Shown piece by piece: positions 53,283 through 61,484 of a stretch of 64,000 nucleotides of DNA (positions within the stretch are counted from its first letter, which is position 1; each line of letters starts with the position of its first letter). The notes beneath the pieces were generated by a model. The model was not told where the DNA came from, did not search any database, and saw nothing but the letters and a program-made list of their open reading frames with translations. Source of the stretch: Roseateles_B flavus (GTDB taxonomy: Bacteria > Pseudomonadota > Gammaproteobacteria > Burkholderiales > Burkholderiaceae_C); assembly GCF_039872765.1 (NCBI RefSeq), contig NZ_JBDPZC010000001.1, positions 868,001-932,000 on the forward strand. The letters run 5' to 3'. A program made the translations under genes and the position numbers.

Positions 53283-54884
53283 ATGAGCGCTGCAGCTTCC
53301 CAACTTCCCGTGGTCATCGTGGGGGCCGGCCTGGCCGGTCTGACCGTGGCCCTGCACCTGGCGGACCAGGTCCCCGTGATCGTGCTGGCCAAGCGCGAGC
53401 TGGGCGAGGCCGCCACGGCCTGGGCCCAGGGCGGCATCGTGGGTGTGCTGGGCAGCGATGACAGCATCGACAGCCATGTGCGCGACACCCAGGACGCCGG
53501 CGCCGGCCTGGTCGACGAGGCCACGGCCCGCTTCATCGCGGAGCGCAGCGCCGAGGCCGTGGAATGGCTGGTGCGCCAGGGCGTGCCCTTCACGCCCGAG
53601 GCCGGCGGCCCCCTGGGCCTGCACCTGACGCGCGAAGGCGGCCATGCCGTGCGCCGCATCGCCCATGCCGCCGACGCCACCGGCAAGGCCATCCACGAGC
53701 AGCTGCTGGCGGCCGCCCAGGCCCACCCCAACATCCAGCTGCGCGAGCGCTGGATGGCCCTGGACCTCATCACCTCCCGCCATGTGCAGCGCGAGGAGGA
53801 GCCCCGCTGCTACGGCCTCTATGCGCTGGACATCGACAGCCGCCGCGTCGAGACTCTGCCCGCCCGTGCCGTGGTGATGGCCACCGGCGGCGCCGGCAAG
53901 GTCTACCGCTACACCACCAACCCCGACACCTCCACCGGCGACGGCATCGCCATGGCCTGGCGCGCAGGCTGCCGGGTCGCGAACATGGAGTTCATCCAGT
54001 TCCACCCGACCTGCCTCTACCACCCCGAAGAGCGCAGCTTCCTCATCACCGAGGCCCTGCGCGGCGAGGGCGGCTACCTGACCCTGCCCGACGGCACCCG
54101 CTTCATGGCCTCGCACGACGACCGCATGGAGCTGGCCCCGCGCGACATCGTCGCCCGCGCCATTGACTTCGAGATGAAGAAGCACGGCCTGGACCACGTC
54201 TGGCTGGATGCCCGCCACCTGGGCGAGGACTTCCTCAAGAGCCACTTTCCCACCATCCATGCGCGCTGCCTCAAGCTGGGCATCGACATCGCGCGCCAGC
54301 CCATCCCCGTGGTGCCCGCCGTGCACTTCACCTGTGGCGGCGTGGTGTCCGACCTGCAGGGCCGCGCCGACCTGCCCGGCCTCTACGCCGTGGGCGAGAC
54401 CGCCTACACGGGCCTGCACGGCGCCAACCGCCTGGCCAGCAATTCGCTGCTGGAATGCGTGGTGCTGGGCCGCACCTGCGCCGAGGACATCCAGTCCCTG
54501 CCGACGCTGCCGCCCGCGCCCCTGCCGGCCTGGGATGAAAGCCAGGTGGAGGATGCCGACGAGCAGGTCGTCATCGCCCACAACTGGGACGAGCTCCGCC
54601 TGCTGATGTGGAACTACGTGGGCATCGTGCGCACGACCAAGCGCCTGGAGCGCGCCCTGCACCGCATCGCCCTGCTGCGCAGCGAGATCGACGACTACTA
54701 CGCCAACTTCCGTGTCACGCGCGACCTGCTGGAGCTGCGCAATCTGGTCGACTGCGCGGAGCTGATCGTACGCTCGGCCCTGCTGCGCCACGAGAGCCGC
54801 GGCCTGCACTTCAGCCGCGACTACCCTCGCACCCTGCCGGTGAGCTTTCCCACGGTGCTCATCGCCGAACGCGGCCGGCGCTGA
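53283..54884 (+). CDS. nadB: L-aspartate oxidase
   Basis: FAD enzyme that converts L-aspartate to iminoaspartate, the first step of de novo NAD synthesis; NadA uses the product. 533 residues. FAD-binding IVGAGLAGLTVALHLAD at the N-terminus, the fumarate-reductase-like VMATGGAGKVYRYTTNPDTS, EFIQFHPTCLYHP and the late HGANRLASNSLLECVV. The partner nadA lies on the other strand, 0.5 kb away, with a ComFB gene between. Confidence 0.96.
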   Translation: MSAAASQLPVVIVGAGLAGLTVALHLADQVPVIVLAKRELGEAATAWAQGGIVGVLGSDDSIDSHVRDTQDAGAGLVDEATARFIAERSAEAVEWLVRQGVPFTPEAGGPLGLHLTREGGHAVRRIAHAADATGKAIHEQLLAAAQAHPNIQLRERWMALDLITSRHVQREEEPRCYGLYALDIDSRRVETLPARAVVMATGGAGKVYRYTTNPDTSTGDGIAMAWRAGCRVANMEFIQFHPTCLYHPEERSFLITEALRGEGGYLTLPDGTRFMASHDDRMELAPRDIVARAIDFEMKKHGLDHVWLDARHLGEDFLKSHFPTIHARCLKLGIDIARQPIPVVPAVHFTCGGVVSDLQGRADLPGLYAVGETAYTGLHGANRLASNSLLECVVLGRTCAEDIQSLPTLPPAPLPAWDESQVEDADEQVVIAHNWDELRLLMWNYVGIVRTTKRLERALHRIALLRSEIDDYYANFRVTRDLLELRNLVDCAELIVRSALLRHESRGLHFSRDYPRTLPVSFPTVLIAERGRR

Positions 54885-54917
54885 GCGCCCCGGGGATCAG
54901 CCCGGCCCGGCCGGACC

Positions 54918-55217
54918 TCAGCCGCCCTGCTTGGTGCGCAGGGCCAGTCGCGCCTGCACGAAGTTGAAGGCATAGGAGACGGCCTCGGCGATGGCCGCGT
55001 CGGTCTCCAGGCGTTCGGACTCCGTCAGGTAGAAGCTGAAATCCACGGCATGGCGGATGTAGCGCGGGGGCAGGCGGTTCAGGGCCACGCAGGCCACGTC
55101 GCAGAGCAGGTCGTCGTCCCGGTTGAGCGTCGGGTACTTGGGCGCGCTGGCGATGACGGCGGCGAACACTTCGCGCTCATGGTGGTTGTACAGCGAGGTG
55201 AAGTCGACGGAGGACAT
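54918..55217 (-). CDS. ComFB-domain protein
   Basis: 99 residues, matching the late competence protein ComFB domain: NHHEREVFAAVIASAPKYP, the cysteine pair region LLCDVACVALNRLPPRYIRH and an acidic helix-rich end. Family members in cyanobacteria have been reported to bind cyclic dinucleotides. It stands alone between nadB and nadA on the minus strand; no competence gene is nearby. Role here unknown. Confidence 0.82.
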   Translation of the reverse strand: MSSVDFTSLYNHHEREVFAAVIASAPKYPTLNRDDDLLCDVACVALNRLPPRYIRHAVDFSFYLTESERLETDAAIAEAVSYAFNFVQARLALRTKQGG

Positions 55218-55306
55218 GAAGAGGCCCTTCTATGGTGTGGACGCTGCGGCCCGGCATGGGCCCTGGCAGCGGGACAGCATAGGCGCTTTATAGCCTCCGC
55301 AGCCGC

Positions 55307-55351
55307 CAAAAAGAAAGCCCCCGCGGACGCAAATCGCGTCCCGGCGGGGGC
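55307..55351 (-). terminator. rho-independent terminator of nadA
   Basis: Minus-strand reading gives a long GC stem (GCCCCCGCCGGGACGC / GCGTCCGCGGGGGC, with one bulge) around ATTT, followed by TTTCTTTTT. It starts 37 nt past the nadA stop. Confidence 0.85.
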
Positions 55352-55387
55352 AGGTGCCAGATCTTGCCTGGGCGCAGGATCAGAGGC

Positions 55388-56491
55388 TCAGGCGGCGCCG
55401 ATGCCCGGCACCAGCCCCGTGGCCTGGCGCGCCTTGAGCTGCGCGGTGAAATCCAGCATGCGGGTGATGCAGGTCTGGGCCTTCTGGCGGATGACTTCGT
55501 CCACGCCGATCTCGCCCGTGCCCCGCTCCAGGCAGTCGATCACGCCCTGCAGGCCGTTCATGGCCATCCAGGGGCAGTGGGCGCAGCTCTTGCACGTGGC
55601 GCTGTTGCCGGCAGTGGGGGCCTCGATGAGCGTCTTGCCCGGCGCCAGCTGGCGCATGCGGTGCAGGATGCCGTTGTCGGTGGCGACGATGTATTCCTTC
55701 GCCGTGCCCTCGACCACTGCCTTGATCAGGGCCGAGGTGGAGCCCACCACATGCGCCTTCTCGACCACGCTCTTGGGCGACTCGGGGTGCACCAGGATCA
55801 TGGCGTCGGGGTGCTGCTCGCGCAGCAGGTCCAGCTCCAGGCCCTTGAACTCGTCGTGCACGATGCAGGCACCGTTCCACATGAGCATGTCGGCCCCGGT
55901 CTGCTCCTGGATGTAGCGGCCCAGGTGGCGGTCCGGCGCCCAGAGGATCTTCTCGCCGCGGGCCTTGAGCTCGCTGACGATCTCCAGCGCGCAGGAGCTG
56001 GTGACCATCCAGTCGGCGCGGGCCTTCACCGCGGCGCTGGTGTTGGCGTAGACCACGACGGTGCGGTCCGGGTGGGCGTCGCAGAAGGCGCTGAATTCGT
56101 CGGCGGGGCAGCCCAGGTCCAGCGAGCAGGTGGCGTCCAGGTCGGGCATCAGCACGCGCTTCTCGGGGCTGAGGATCTTGGCGCTCTCGCCCATGAAACG
56201 CACGCCGGCCACGATGAGGGTCTGCGCCGCATGGTCACGGCCGAAGCGGGCCATCTCCAGTGAATCCGCCACGCAGCCGCCGGTCTCCAGGGCCAGGTCC
56301 TGCAGGTCGCCGTCGACGTAGTAGTGGGCCACCAGCACCGCGCCTTTGGCCTTGAGCAGGGCGGCCGCGCGGGCCTTGAGTTCGGCGCGCTGGGCGGGGT
56401 TCAGCGGCGCGGGCACCTTGGCCCACGCATGGGCCGTGCAGCTCTCGCCGGCGGCGTCCTGAAGCGTGTAGTCAAACAGCTGTTGTTCCAT
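55388..56491 (-). CDS. nadA: quinolinate synthase A
   Basis: [4Fe-4S] enzyme that condenses iminoaspartate with dihydroxyacetone phosphate to quinolinate. 367 residues. The N-terminal region has VLVAHYYVDGDLQDLA. Conserved cysteines for the cluster occur in GGCVADS, TSSCALEI and the CKSCAHCPWMAMN segment. MILVHPESPKSVVEKA is typical. Followed by a strong terminator. Partner of nadB across a 0.5-kb gap. Confidence 0.96.
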   Translation of the reverse strand: MEQQLFDYTLQDAAGESCTAHAWAKVPAPLNPAQRAELKARAAALLKAKGAVLVAHYYVDGDLQDLALETGGCVADSLEMARFGRDHAAQTLIVAGVRFMGESAKILSPEKRVLMPDLDATCSLDLGCPADEFSAFCDAHPDRTVVVYANTSAAVKARADWMVTSSCALEIVSELKARGEKILWAPDRHLGRYIQEQTGADMLMWNGACIVHDEFKGLELDLLREQHPDAMILVHPESPKSVVEKAHVVGSTSALIKAVVEGTAKEYIVATDNGILHRMRQLAPGKTLIEAPTAGNSATCKSCAHCPWMAMNGLQGVIDCLERGTGEIGVDEVIRQKAQTCITRMLDFTAQLKARQATGLVPGIGAA

Positions 56492-56611
56492 GCTGGGATT
56501 CTAGGTGGCGCCCCGGCCCCCTGCTGCGGCATGGCCTCTCCAAGCGAACGCTTCACCTGACTGGCAGAGAGTGCCCGGCCCAGCCGGCACTCGCCCCACG
56601 CGACCACCGCT

Positions 56612-56673
56612 GATCCGGCTTGGCCGGGCAGCCGGTGCGCCCCGCAAGGGCGCGATGGCGCGTAGGGGGTGGG
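56612..56673 (-). repeat. dispersed GC-rich hairpin repeat, copy 3
   Basis: Plus-strand GATCCGGCTTGGCCGGGC at one end, GTAGGGGGTGGG at the other, same orientation as copy 1. The centre (CCCCGCAAGGGCGCGATGGCGC) diverges from the other copies. Ends at the stop codon of the AraC gene. Confidence 0.65.
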
Positions 56674-57543
56674 TCAAGCCCTTTCAAAGAAGCGGCTCGG
56701 CGGCATGCCCACGGCGCGGGTGACCATGGCCGAGAAGGCGCTGGCGCTGGCATAGCCCAGTTCCGCGGCGATCAGGTTCATGGGCTTCTTCTGCGCGGCC
56801 AGCTGCAGGGCGTGGGCGAGCTGCAGCTGCTGGCGCCACTGGCTGAAGCTGGTGCCCAGCTCCTCGCGGAACAGGCGCGAGAGCGTGCGGGCGCTGGCGC
56901 CGCATTCGGTGGCCCAGCCGTCGATGTCGGCGTGGCGGGCGGGCTCGGCCATCATGGTCTCGCAGAGGTGGCGCAGGCGCTTGTCGTGAGGCAGGCTCAG
57001 ACCCAGGCGCAGGCTGCGGGCGCGGCGAAGCTCGTCGATCAGCAGCTGGCACAGGGCCTGCTCGCGAGCCTGATCCAGGGGATGCTGCGGGCTGTGGCCG
57101 GGGAGGCTGTCGGGCTCGGTGGCCAGGGCCTGCAGCAGCTCGCGCATGAGGGGCGTCACCTCCAGCACCCGGCACTGCGCCCAGGCCTGCGGGCCGCCGG
57201 CCAGGCCCAGCTGGGCCAGGGCGGACTCGTGCACGTACAGCGCGCGCATGTCGGCCCGCTCCACCGCACTCACGGCATGCACGGTGTGCGGCGGGATCCA
57301 CACGGCCCGCGAGGGCGGCACCAGGTAGCTGTGGCTGCGCTGGGGTCCCTCCGCCTGCACCCGCACCGCACCGACCATGGACACGGACAGTTGCGCCCAC
57401 TCGTGCTGATGGGGCTGGATGTCCATTTGATGCTCCATCCAGCGTGCCTTGGCCCGCACCGGCCGCTCCAGGCTGGGCTTGAAGCGCTGCGGGTCCATGG
57501 GCGGCACGCTGCGGCGCTTGCTGGGTGTCTTGGGCGGGCTCAT
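56674..57543 (-). CDS. AraC-family transcriptional regulator
   Basis: 289 residues. N-terminal cupin-like sensor (HQHEWAQLSVSMVGAVRV, VPPSRAVWIPPHTVHAV) and C-terminal double helix-turn-helix (residues about 190-289: WATECGASARTLSRLFREEL, then IAAELGYASASAFSAMVTRA). It diverges from the MFS transporter gene across 79 bp and is likely its regulator. Confidence 0.92.
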   Translation of the reverse strand: MSPPKTPSKRRSVPPMDPQRFKPSLERPVRAKARWMEHQMDIQPHQHEWAQLSVSMVGAVRVQAEGPQRSHSYLVPPSRAVWIPPHTVHAVSAVERADMRALYVHESALAQLGLAGGPQAWAQCRVLEVTPLMRELLQALATEPDSLPGHSPQHPLDQAREQALCQLLIDELRRARSLRLGLSLPHDKRLRHLCETMMAEPARHADIDGWATECGASARTLSRLFREELGTSFSQWRQQLQLAHALQLAAQKKPMNLIAAELGYASASAFSAMVTRAVGMPPSRFFERA

Positions 57544-57622
57544 GAGGAAGGATGGCCGGAATTCGAAAGAATCTGTCAGCCTATCGTAACTGCGCCGCCC
57601 CAGCCCTGCCTACATTGGAGCC
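57544..57622. promoter_or_regulatory. divergent promoter region, AraC gene and MFS transporter
   Basis: 79 bp between divergent starts. It includes ATTCGAAAGAAT (about 57560-57571), a short symmetric element that could be a regulator site. Role inferred from layout. Confidence 0.4.
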
Positions 57623-58870
57623 ATGAATTCCGCAGTACTCACCCCGTCCTCCCCCGACAGCGCCCGCCGCGACCTCGGCACCATCAGCCTGATCGGCCTG
57701 GCCCACGGCACCAGCCACTTCTTCCACATGCTGCTGCCGCCGCTGTTCCCGGTCTTCATCCGGGAGTTCGGGCTCAGCTATTCGGAGCTGGGTCTGCTGG
57801 TCACCACCTTCTTCGTGATTTCCGGCATCGGCCAGGCCCTGGCCGGCTTCCTGGTGGACCGCACCGGGGCCCGGCCCGTACTGTTCGCGGCGCTGAGCTG
57901 CTTCGTGCTGGCCTCCATCGCGGCGGGCACGGCCCATGGTTTCGGCGGCCTGATGCTGGCGGCGGCGCTGGCCGGCCTCGGGAACTCGCCCTTCCATCCG
58001 GTGGACTTCACCATCCTCAACAAGCGGGTCTCGCCGGCGCGTCTGGGGCATGCCTTCTCGGTGCATGGCATCTCGGGGAACCTGGGCTGGGCCAGTGCGC
58101 CGGTCTTCCTGATCGGCCTGTCGGAGCTGAGCGGACAGTGGCGTGTGGCCTACCTGGGCACGGCCCTGCTGGCCCTGACCGTGATGGCCCTGCTGCTGTG
58201 GCAGCGCGAGGCCATCGACGACCGCCAGGGCAGCTGGGCCCACGAGAAACCCGGCCACGCCGCCGCGGACGTCAAGGAGGAGCATCCGCTGGCCTTCCTG
58301 CGCCTGCCCTCGGTGTGGCTGTGCTTCTCCTTCTTCTTCTTCACCACCGCGGCGCTGACGGCCATCCAGAGCTTTGCCAGCCCTGCGCTGGCGGCCATGT
58401 ACGACATCCCCGTGCGCTCGACCGCCTTCGTGGTGACGGGCTATATGCTGGCCGGCGCCGTGGGCATGGTGCTGGGCGGCTTCGTGGTGGCGCGCGGCGC
58501 GCAGCTGGAGCGCACCATCGGCCTGGCCATGGCCGGCGCAGCCGCCGCCCTGTGCCTCACGGCCACGGGCTGGCTGCCCATGGAGGCGGCGCTCGTGGTG
58601 GCCTCGCTGGCCGGTTTCGGCACCGGCCTGGCCGGGCCCTCGCGGGACATGCTGATCAAGCGCGCCGCCCCGCCCGGTGCCACCGGTCGCGTCTATGGCA
58701 CGGTGTACTCGGGCCTGGACATCGGCTTCGCGCTGGCCGCGCCCGTCTTCGGCGCTCTGATGGACCGCGGCCAGACCCACGGCATCTTCTACGGTGCGGC
58801 CCTCGCCCTGCTGATGGGCATCTGCGCCGCCTCGCTGGTGGGGCTGGCACGCCGCAAGGCCGCGGCCTGA
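57623..58870 (+). CDS. MFS efflux transporter, fosmidomycin-resistance-like
   Basis: 415 residues, about 12 membrane helices. The opening GLAHGTSHFFHMLLPPLFPV resembles Fsr-type transporters, and FSVHGISGNLGWASAP plus GTGLAGPSRDMLIKRAAPPG support a drug/metabolite exporter clade. Substrate unknown. Divergent from the AraC gene; the TPP enzyme begins 95 nt downstream. Confidence 0.87.
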   Translation: MNSAVLTPSSPDSARRDLGTISLIGLAHGTSHFFHMLLPPLFPVFIREFGLSYSELGLLVTTFFVISGIGQALAGFLVDRTGARPVLFAALSCFVLASIAAGTAHGFGGLMLAAALAGLGNSPFHPVDFTILNKRVSPARLGHAFSVHGISGNLGWASAPVFLIGLSELSGQWRVAYLGTALLALTVMALLLWQREAIDDRQGSWAHEKPGHAAADVKEEHPLAFLRLPSVWLCFSFFFFTTAALTAIQSFASPALAAMYDIPVRSTAFVVTGYMLAGAVGMVLGGFVVARGAQLERTIGLAMAGAAAALCLTATGWLPMEAALVVASLAGFGTGLAGPSRDMLIKRAAPPGATGRVYGTVYSGLDIGFALAAPVFGALMDRGQTHGIFYGAALALLMGICAASLVGLARRKAAA

Positions 58871-58965
58871 TCCGGCCTGAGGAGGCTCCAGCGCTAGGGA
58901 AAGCCCCGAAGAGGGCCTTGCAACAGCGCAAGACCCGGCCCCCGGGCGGACGCTACAGTCGCCGC

Positions 58966-60690
58966 ATGACGAAGCAAGCATCCACCCAAGCTGTATCGCG
59001 CCTCGCCGGCCACGCGCTGGTCGAGGCCTTGATCGAACAAGGCGTTGAAACGGCCTTCGGCGTTCCCGGCGAGAGCTACCTGGCCGTGCTGGACGGCTTC
59101 CACGAGCACCGCGAGCGCATCCGCTTCATCGCCTGCCGCCAGGAGGGCGGCGCGGCCTTCATGGCCGAGGCGCAGGGCAAGCTCAGCGGGCAGCCGGGCA
59201 TCTGCTTCGTGACCCGCGGCCCGGGCGCCACCAACGCCAGCATCGGCCTGCACACGGCCTTCCAGGACTCGACGCCGATGATCCTCTTCATCGGCCAGGT
59301 CGCCAGCGACCAGCGCGACCGCGAGGCCTTCCAGGAGGTGGACTACCGCCAGATGTTCGGCCCCGGCACGCTGGGCATGGCCAAGTGGGTGGGCGAGGTG
59401 CACGACGCCGAGCGCCTGCCCGAATATGTGGCCCGCGCCTTCCACACCGCGATGCAGGGCCGCCCCGGCCCCGTGGTGCTGGTGCTGCCCGAAGACATGC
59501 TGACGCAGACGATCAGCGCCCCGGTCCTGCCCCGTGTGCGCGTGGCCGAGGCCGCGCCCAGCCCCGCGGCCCTGGCCGAGCTGCGCGAGCGGCTGGCGGC
59601 CGCAAAGCGCCCCTTCGTGATCGCCGGTGGTGGGGGCTGGACGCCTGAGAGCGCGGCCGCCCTGCAGCGCTTCGCCGAGGGCTGGCAGCTGCCCGTGGGC
59701 TGCGCCTTCCGCTTCCAGGACCTCTTCGACAACGCCCATCCGCTATACGCCGGTGACGTGGGCATCGGCATCAATCCCAAGCTCGCGCAGCGCGTGAAGG
59801 ACGCCGACCTCATCCTCGCCATCGGCCCGCGCCTGGGCGAGATGACCACCGGCGGCTACACCCTGCTGCAGGCGCCGCTGCCGGACCAGGACCTCATCCA
59901 CATCCACGCCGGTGCCGAAGAGCTGGGCCGGGTCTATGCCGCCGAGTTGATGATCAACGCCAGCATGCGCTGCGCCGCGCCGGCCCTGGCCGCGCTGGCG
60001 CCGCCGGCCGCCTGTGCCTGGGCTGAATGGACACAGGCCGCGCATGCCGACTACGAGGCGAACCTTGTCGCCCAGCCGGTCGCGCCGCTGGACATGGCCG
60101 AGGTCGTCAAGAGCCTTTCCAGCCTGCTGCCCGAGGGCACCGTCTTCACCAACGGCGCCGGCAACTACAGCGGCTGGCTGCATCGCTTTCACCGCTACAC
60201 GGGCCTGCACCGGCACGGCCGCACCCAGCTCGCACCGACCAGCGGCGCCATGGGCTACGGCCTGCCGGCGGCGGTCGCGGCCTCGCTGCTGCAGTCGCGC
60301 TGGGTGGTCAATATCGCAGGGGACGGCGACTTCCTCATGAACGGCCAGGAACTGGCCACGGCCACCGGCTACGGCGCCCGCAAGCTGCTGTGCGTGGTGG
60401 TGGACAACGGCACCTACGGCACCATCCGCATGCACCAGGAGCGCGAGTACCCCGGGCGTGTCTCGGGCAGCGATCTCTACAACCCGGACTTCGCAGCGCT
60501 GGCCCAGGCCTATGGCTGGGCCTCGCACCGCATCGAGAAGACCGAGGACTTCGAGCCCGCCCTGCGCGCAGCCATCGCTCAGGAGCGCCCGACACTGTTC
60601 CACCTGCGCCTTTCCAGCGACGTCTCCACCAGCCGCAGCACGCTCAGTGCCATCCGCGAGGCAGCCCGCCAGCGCCTGGGCCAGGCCTGA
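58966..60690 (+). CDS. thiamine-pyrophosphate-dependent enzyme, acetolactate-synthase-like
   Basis: 574 residues from ATG 58966; the frame is open upstream but overlaps the MFS gene. Three domains: N-terminal PYR domain with catalytic Glu60 (CRQEGGAAFMAEAQG), a central domain (about 195-330) and a C-terminal PP domain with the TPP/Mg motif GDGDFLMN through NGTYGT. The family includes acetolactate synthases and 2-oxoacid decarboxylases. There is no small regulatory subunit beside it and it is not part of an ilv operon, so a catabolic role is more likely than branched-chain synthesis. Substrate unknown. Confidence 0.88.
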   Translation: MTKQASTQAVSRLAGHALVEALIEQGVETAFGVPGESYLAVLDGFHEHRERIRFIACRQEGGAAFMAEAQGKLSGQPGICFVTRGPGATNASIGLHTAFQDSTPMILFIGQVASDQRDREAFQEVDYRQMFGPGTLGMAKWVGEVHDAERLPEYVARAFHTAMQGRPGPVVLVLPEDMLTQTISAPVLPRVRVAEAAPSPAALAELRERLAAAKRPFVIAGGGGWTPESAAALQRFAEGWQLPVGCAFRFQDLFDNAHPLYAGDVGIGINPKLAQRVKDADLILAIGPRLGEMTTGGYTLLQAPLPDQDLIHIHAGAEELGRVYAAELMINASMRCAAPALAALAPPAACAWAEWTQAAHADYEANLVAQPVAPLDMAEVVKSLSSLLPEGTVFTNGAGNYSGWLHRFHRYTGLHRHGRTQLAPTSGAMGYGLPAAVAASLLQSRWVVNIAGDGDFLMNGQELATATGYGARKLLCVVVDNGTYGTIRMHQEREYPGRVSGSDLYNPDFAALAQAYGWASHRIEKTEDFEPALRAAIAQERPTLFHLRLSSDVSTSRSTLSAIREAARQRLGQA

Positions 60691-60718
60691 GCGCCGCAGC
60701 CTCTGGGACAATGCCCGC

Positions 60719-60934
60719 ATGAACGACATCGAATTCCAACTGCGCGGCGAGTACATCGAGCTGGACAAGCTGCTCAAGGCCACCGGCCTGGCCCAGAGCG
60801 GCGGGCAGGCCCGCCTGATGATCACCGAGGGCCAGGTCACGGTCGACGGCCAGCCCGAGAGCCGCAAGACCGCCAAGATGCGGGCCGGTCAGCGCATCAG
60901 CGTGCAGGGCCAGCACATTCGCATCGTGGCCTGA
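60719..60934 (+). CDS. small S4-domain RNA-binding protein (YbcJ-like)
   Basis: 71 residues comprising one S4 domain: EYIELDKLLKATGLAQSGGQ, ARLMITEGQVTVDGQPE and KTAKMRAGQRISVQG. This is the free-standing S4 form related to E. coli YbcJ, thought to bind structured RNA. Starts 28 nt after the TPP enzyme. Confidence 0.9.
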   Translation: MNDIEFQLRGEYIELDKLLKATGLAQSGGQARLMITEGQVTVDGQPESRKTAKMRAGQRISVQGQHIRIVA

Positions 60935-60956
60935 TCCCGGGCGGGGGCGCATCGAC

Positions 60957-61454
60957 ATGGACTTCAGCACCTGCGACATCTGTGACCGCTTCAAGAGCGA
61001 TGCCAGCGGCGCACTGCGCGTGTTCCCCGGCGGCCGCTACGCCAGCTATGGCGGGCGCGAGCGCTTCGCGGGGCCCATCCGCACGGTGCGCTGCCTGGAC
61101 GACAACAGCGCGGTCAAGGCGGCGGTGGAGTCGCCCGGCGAGGGCCGCGTGCTGGTTGTCGACGGCGGCGCCTCCATGCATCGCGCCCTGCTGGGCGGCC
61201 ATCTCGCCGCCGCGGCCGCCCGCAATGGCTGGGCCGGCCTGCTGATCCATGGCTGTGTGCGGGATCGCGCCGAGCTGCGCGCGGCCGATGTGGGCATCCT
61301 CGCCCTGGGCCACGTGCCCCTGCCGACGGACCGCCAGGGCCAGGGCTCGGTGGACGTGCCGCTGCAGCTGCACGGTCTGCTGCTGCGGCCGGGCGAGTGG
61401 CTGTACGCGGACGAGGACGGCTGCCTGGTGCTGCCTGAGCGCCTGAGCGCCTGA
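60957..61454 (+). CDS. RraA-family protein / HMG-type aldolase
   Basis: 165 residues. The family signature DGGASMHRALLGGHLA and GLLIHGCVRDRAELR includes the Arg-Asp of the metal-dependent aldolase active site. Members either inhibit RNase E (RraA) or cleave 4-hydroxy-4-methyl-2-oxoglutarate; both activities can overlap. The VRD motif favours an aldolase-competent form. Starts 22 nt after the S4 gene. Confidence 0.85.
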   Translation: MDFSTCDICDRFKSDASGALRVFPGGRYASYGGRERFAGPIRTVRCLDDNSAVKAAVESPGEGRVLVVDGGASMHRALLGGHLAAAAARNGWAGLLIHGCVRDRAELRAADVGILALGHVPLPTDRQGQGSVDVPLQLHGLLLRPGEWLYADEDGCLVLPERLSA

Positions 61455-61484
61455 GCGCCTGAGCTGAGCCGGGTCCGCCTCTGC

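Noticed and set aside
56620..58965. N-terminal extension of the TPP enzyme by nearly 800 codons
   Set aside because: The open frame runs through the AraC gene and the MFS gene in another phase. The family start at 58966 fits the TPP enzyme exactly.
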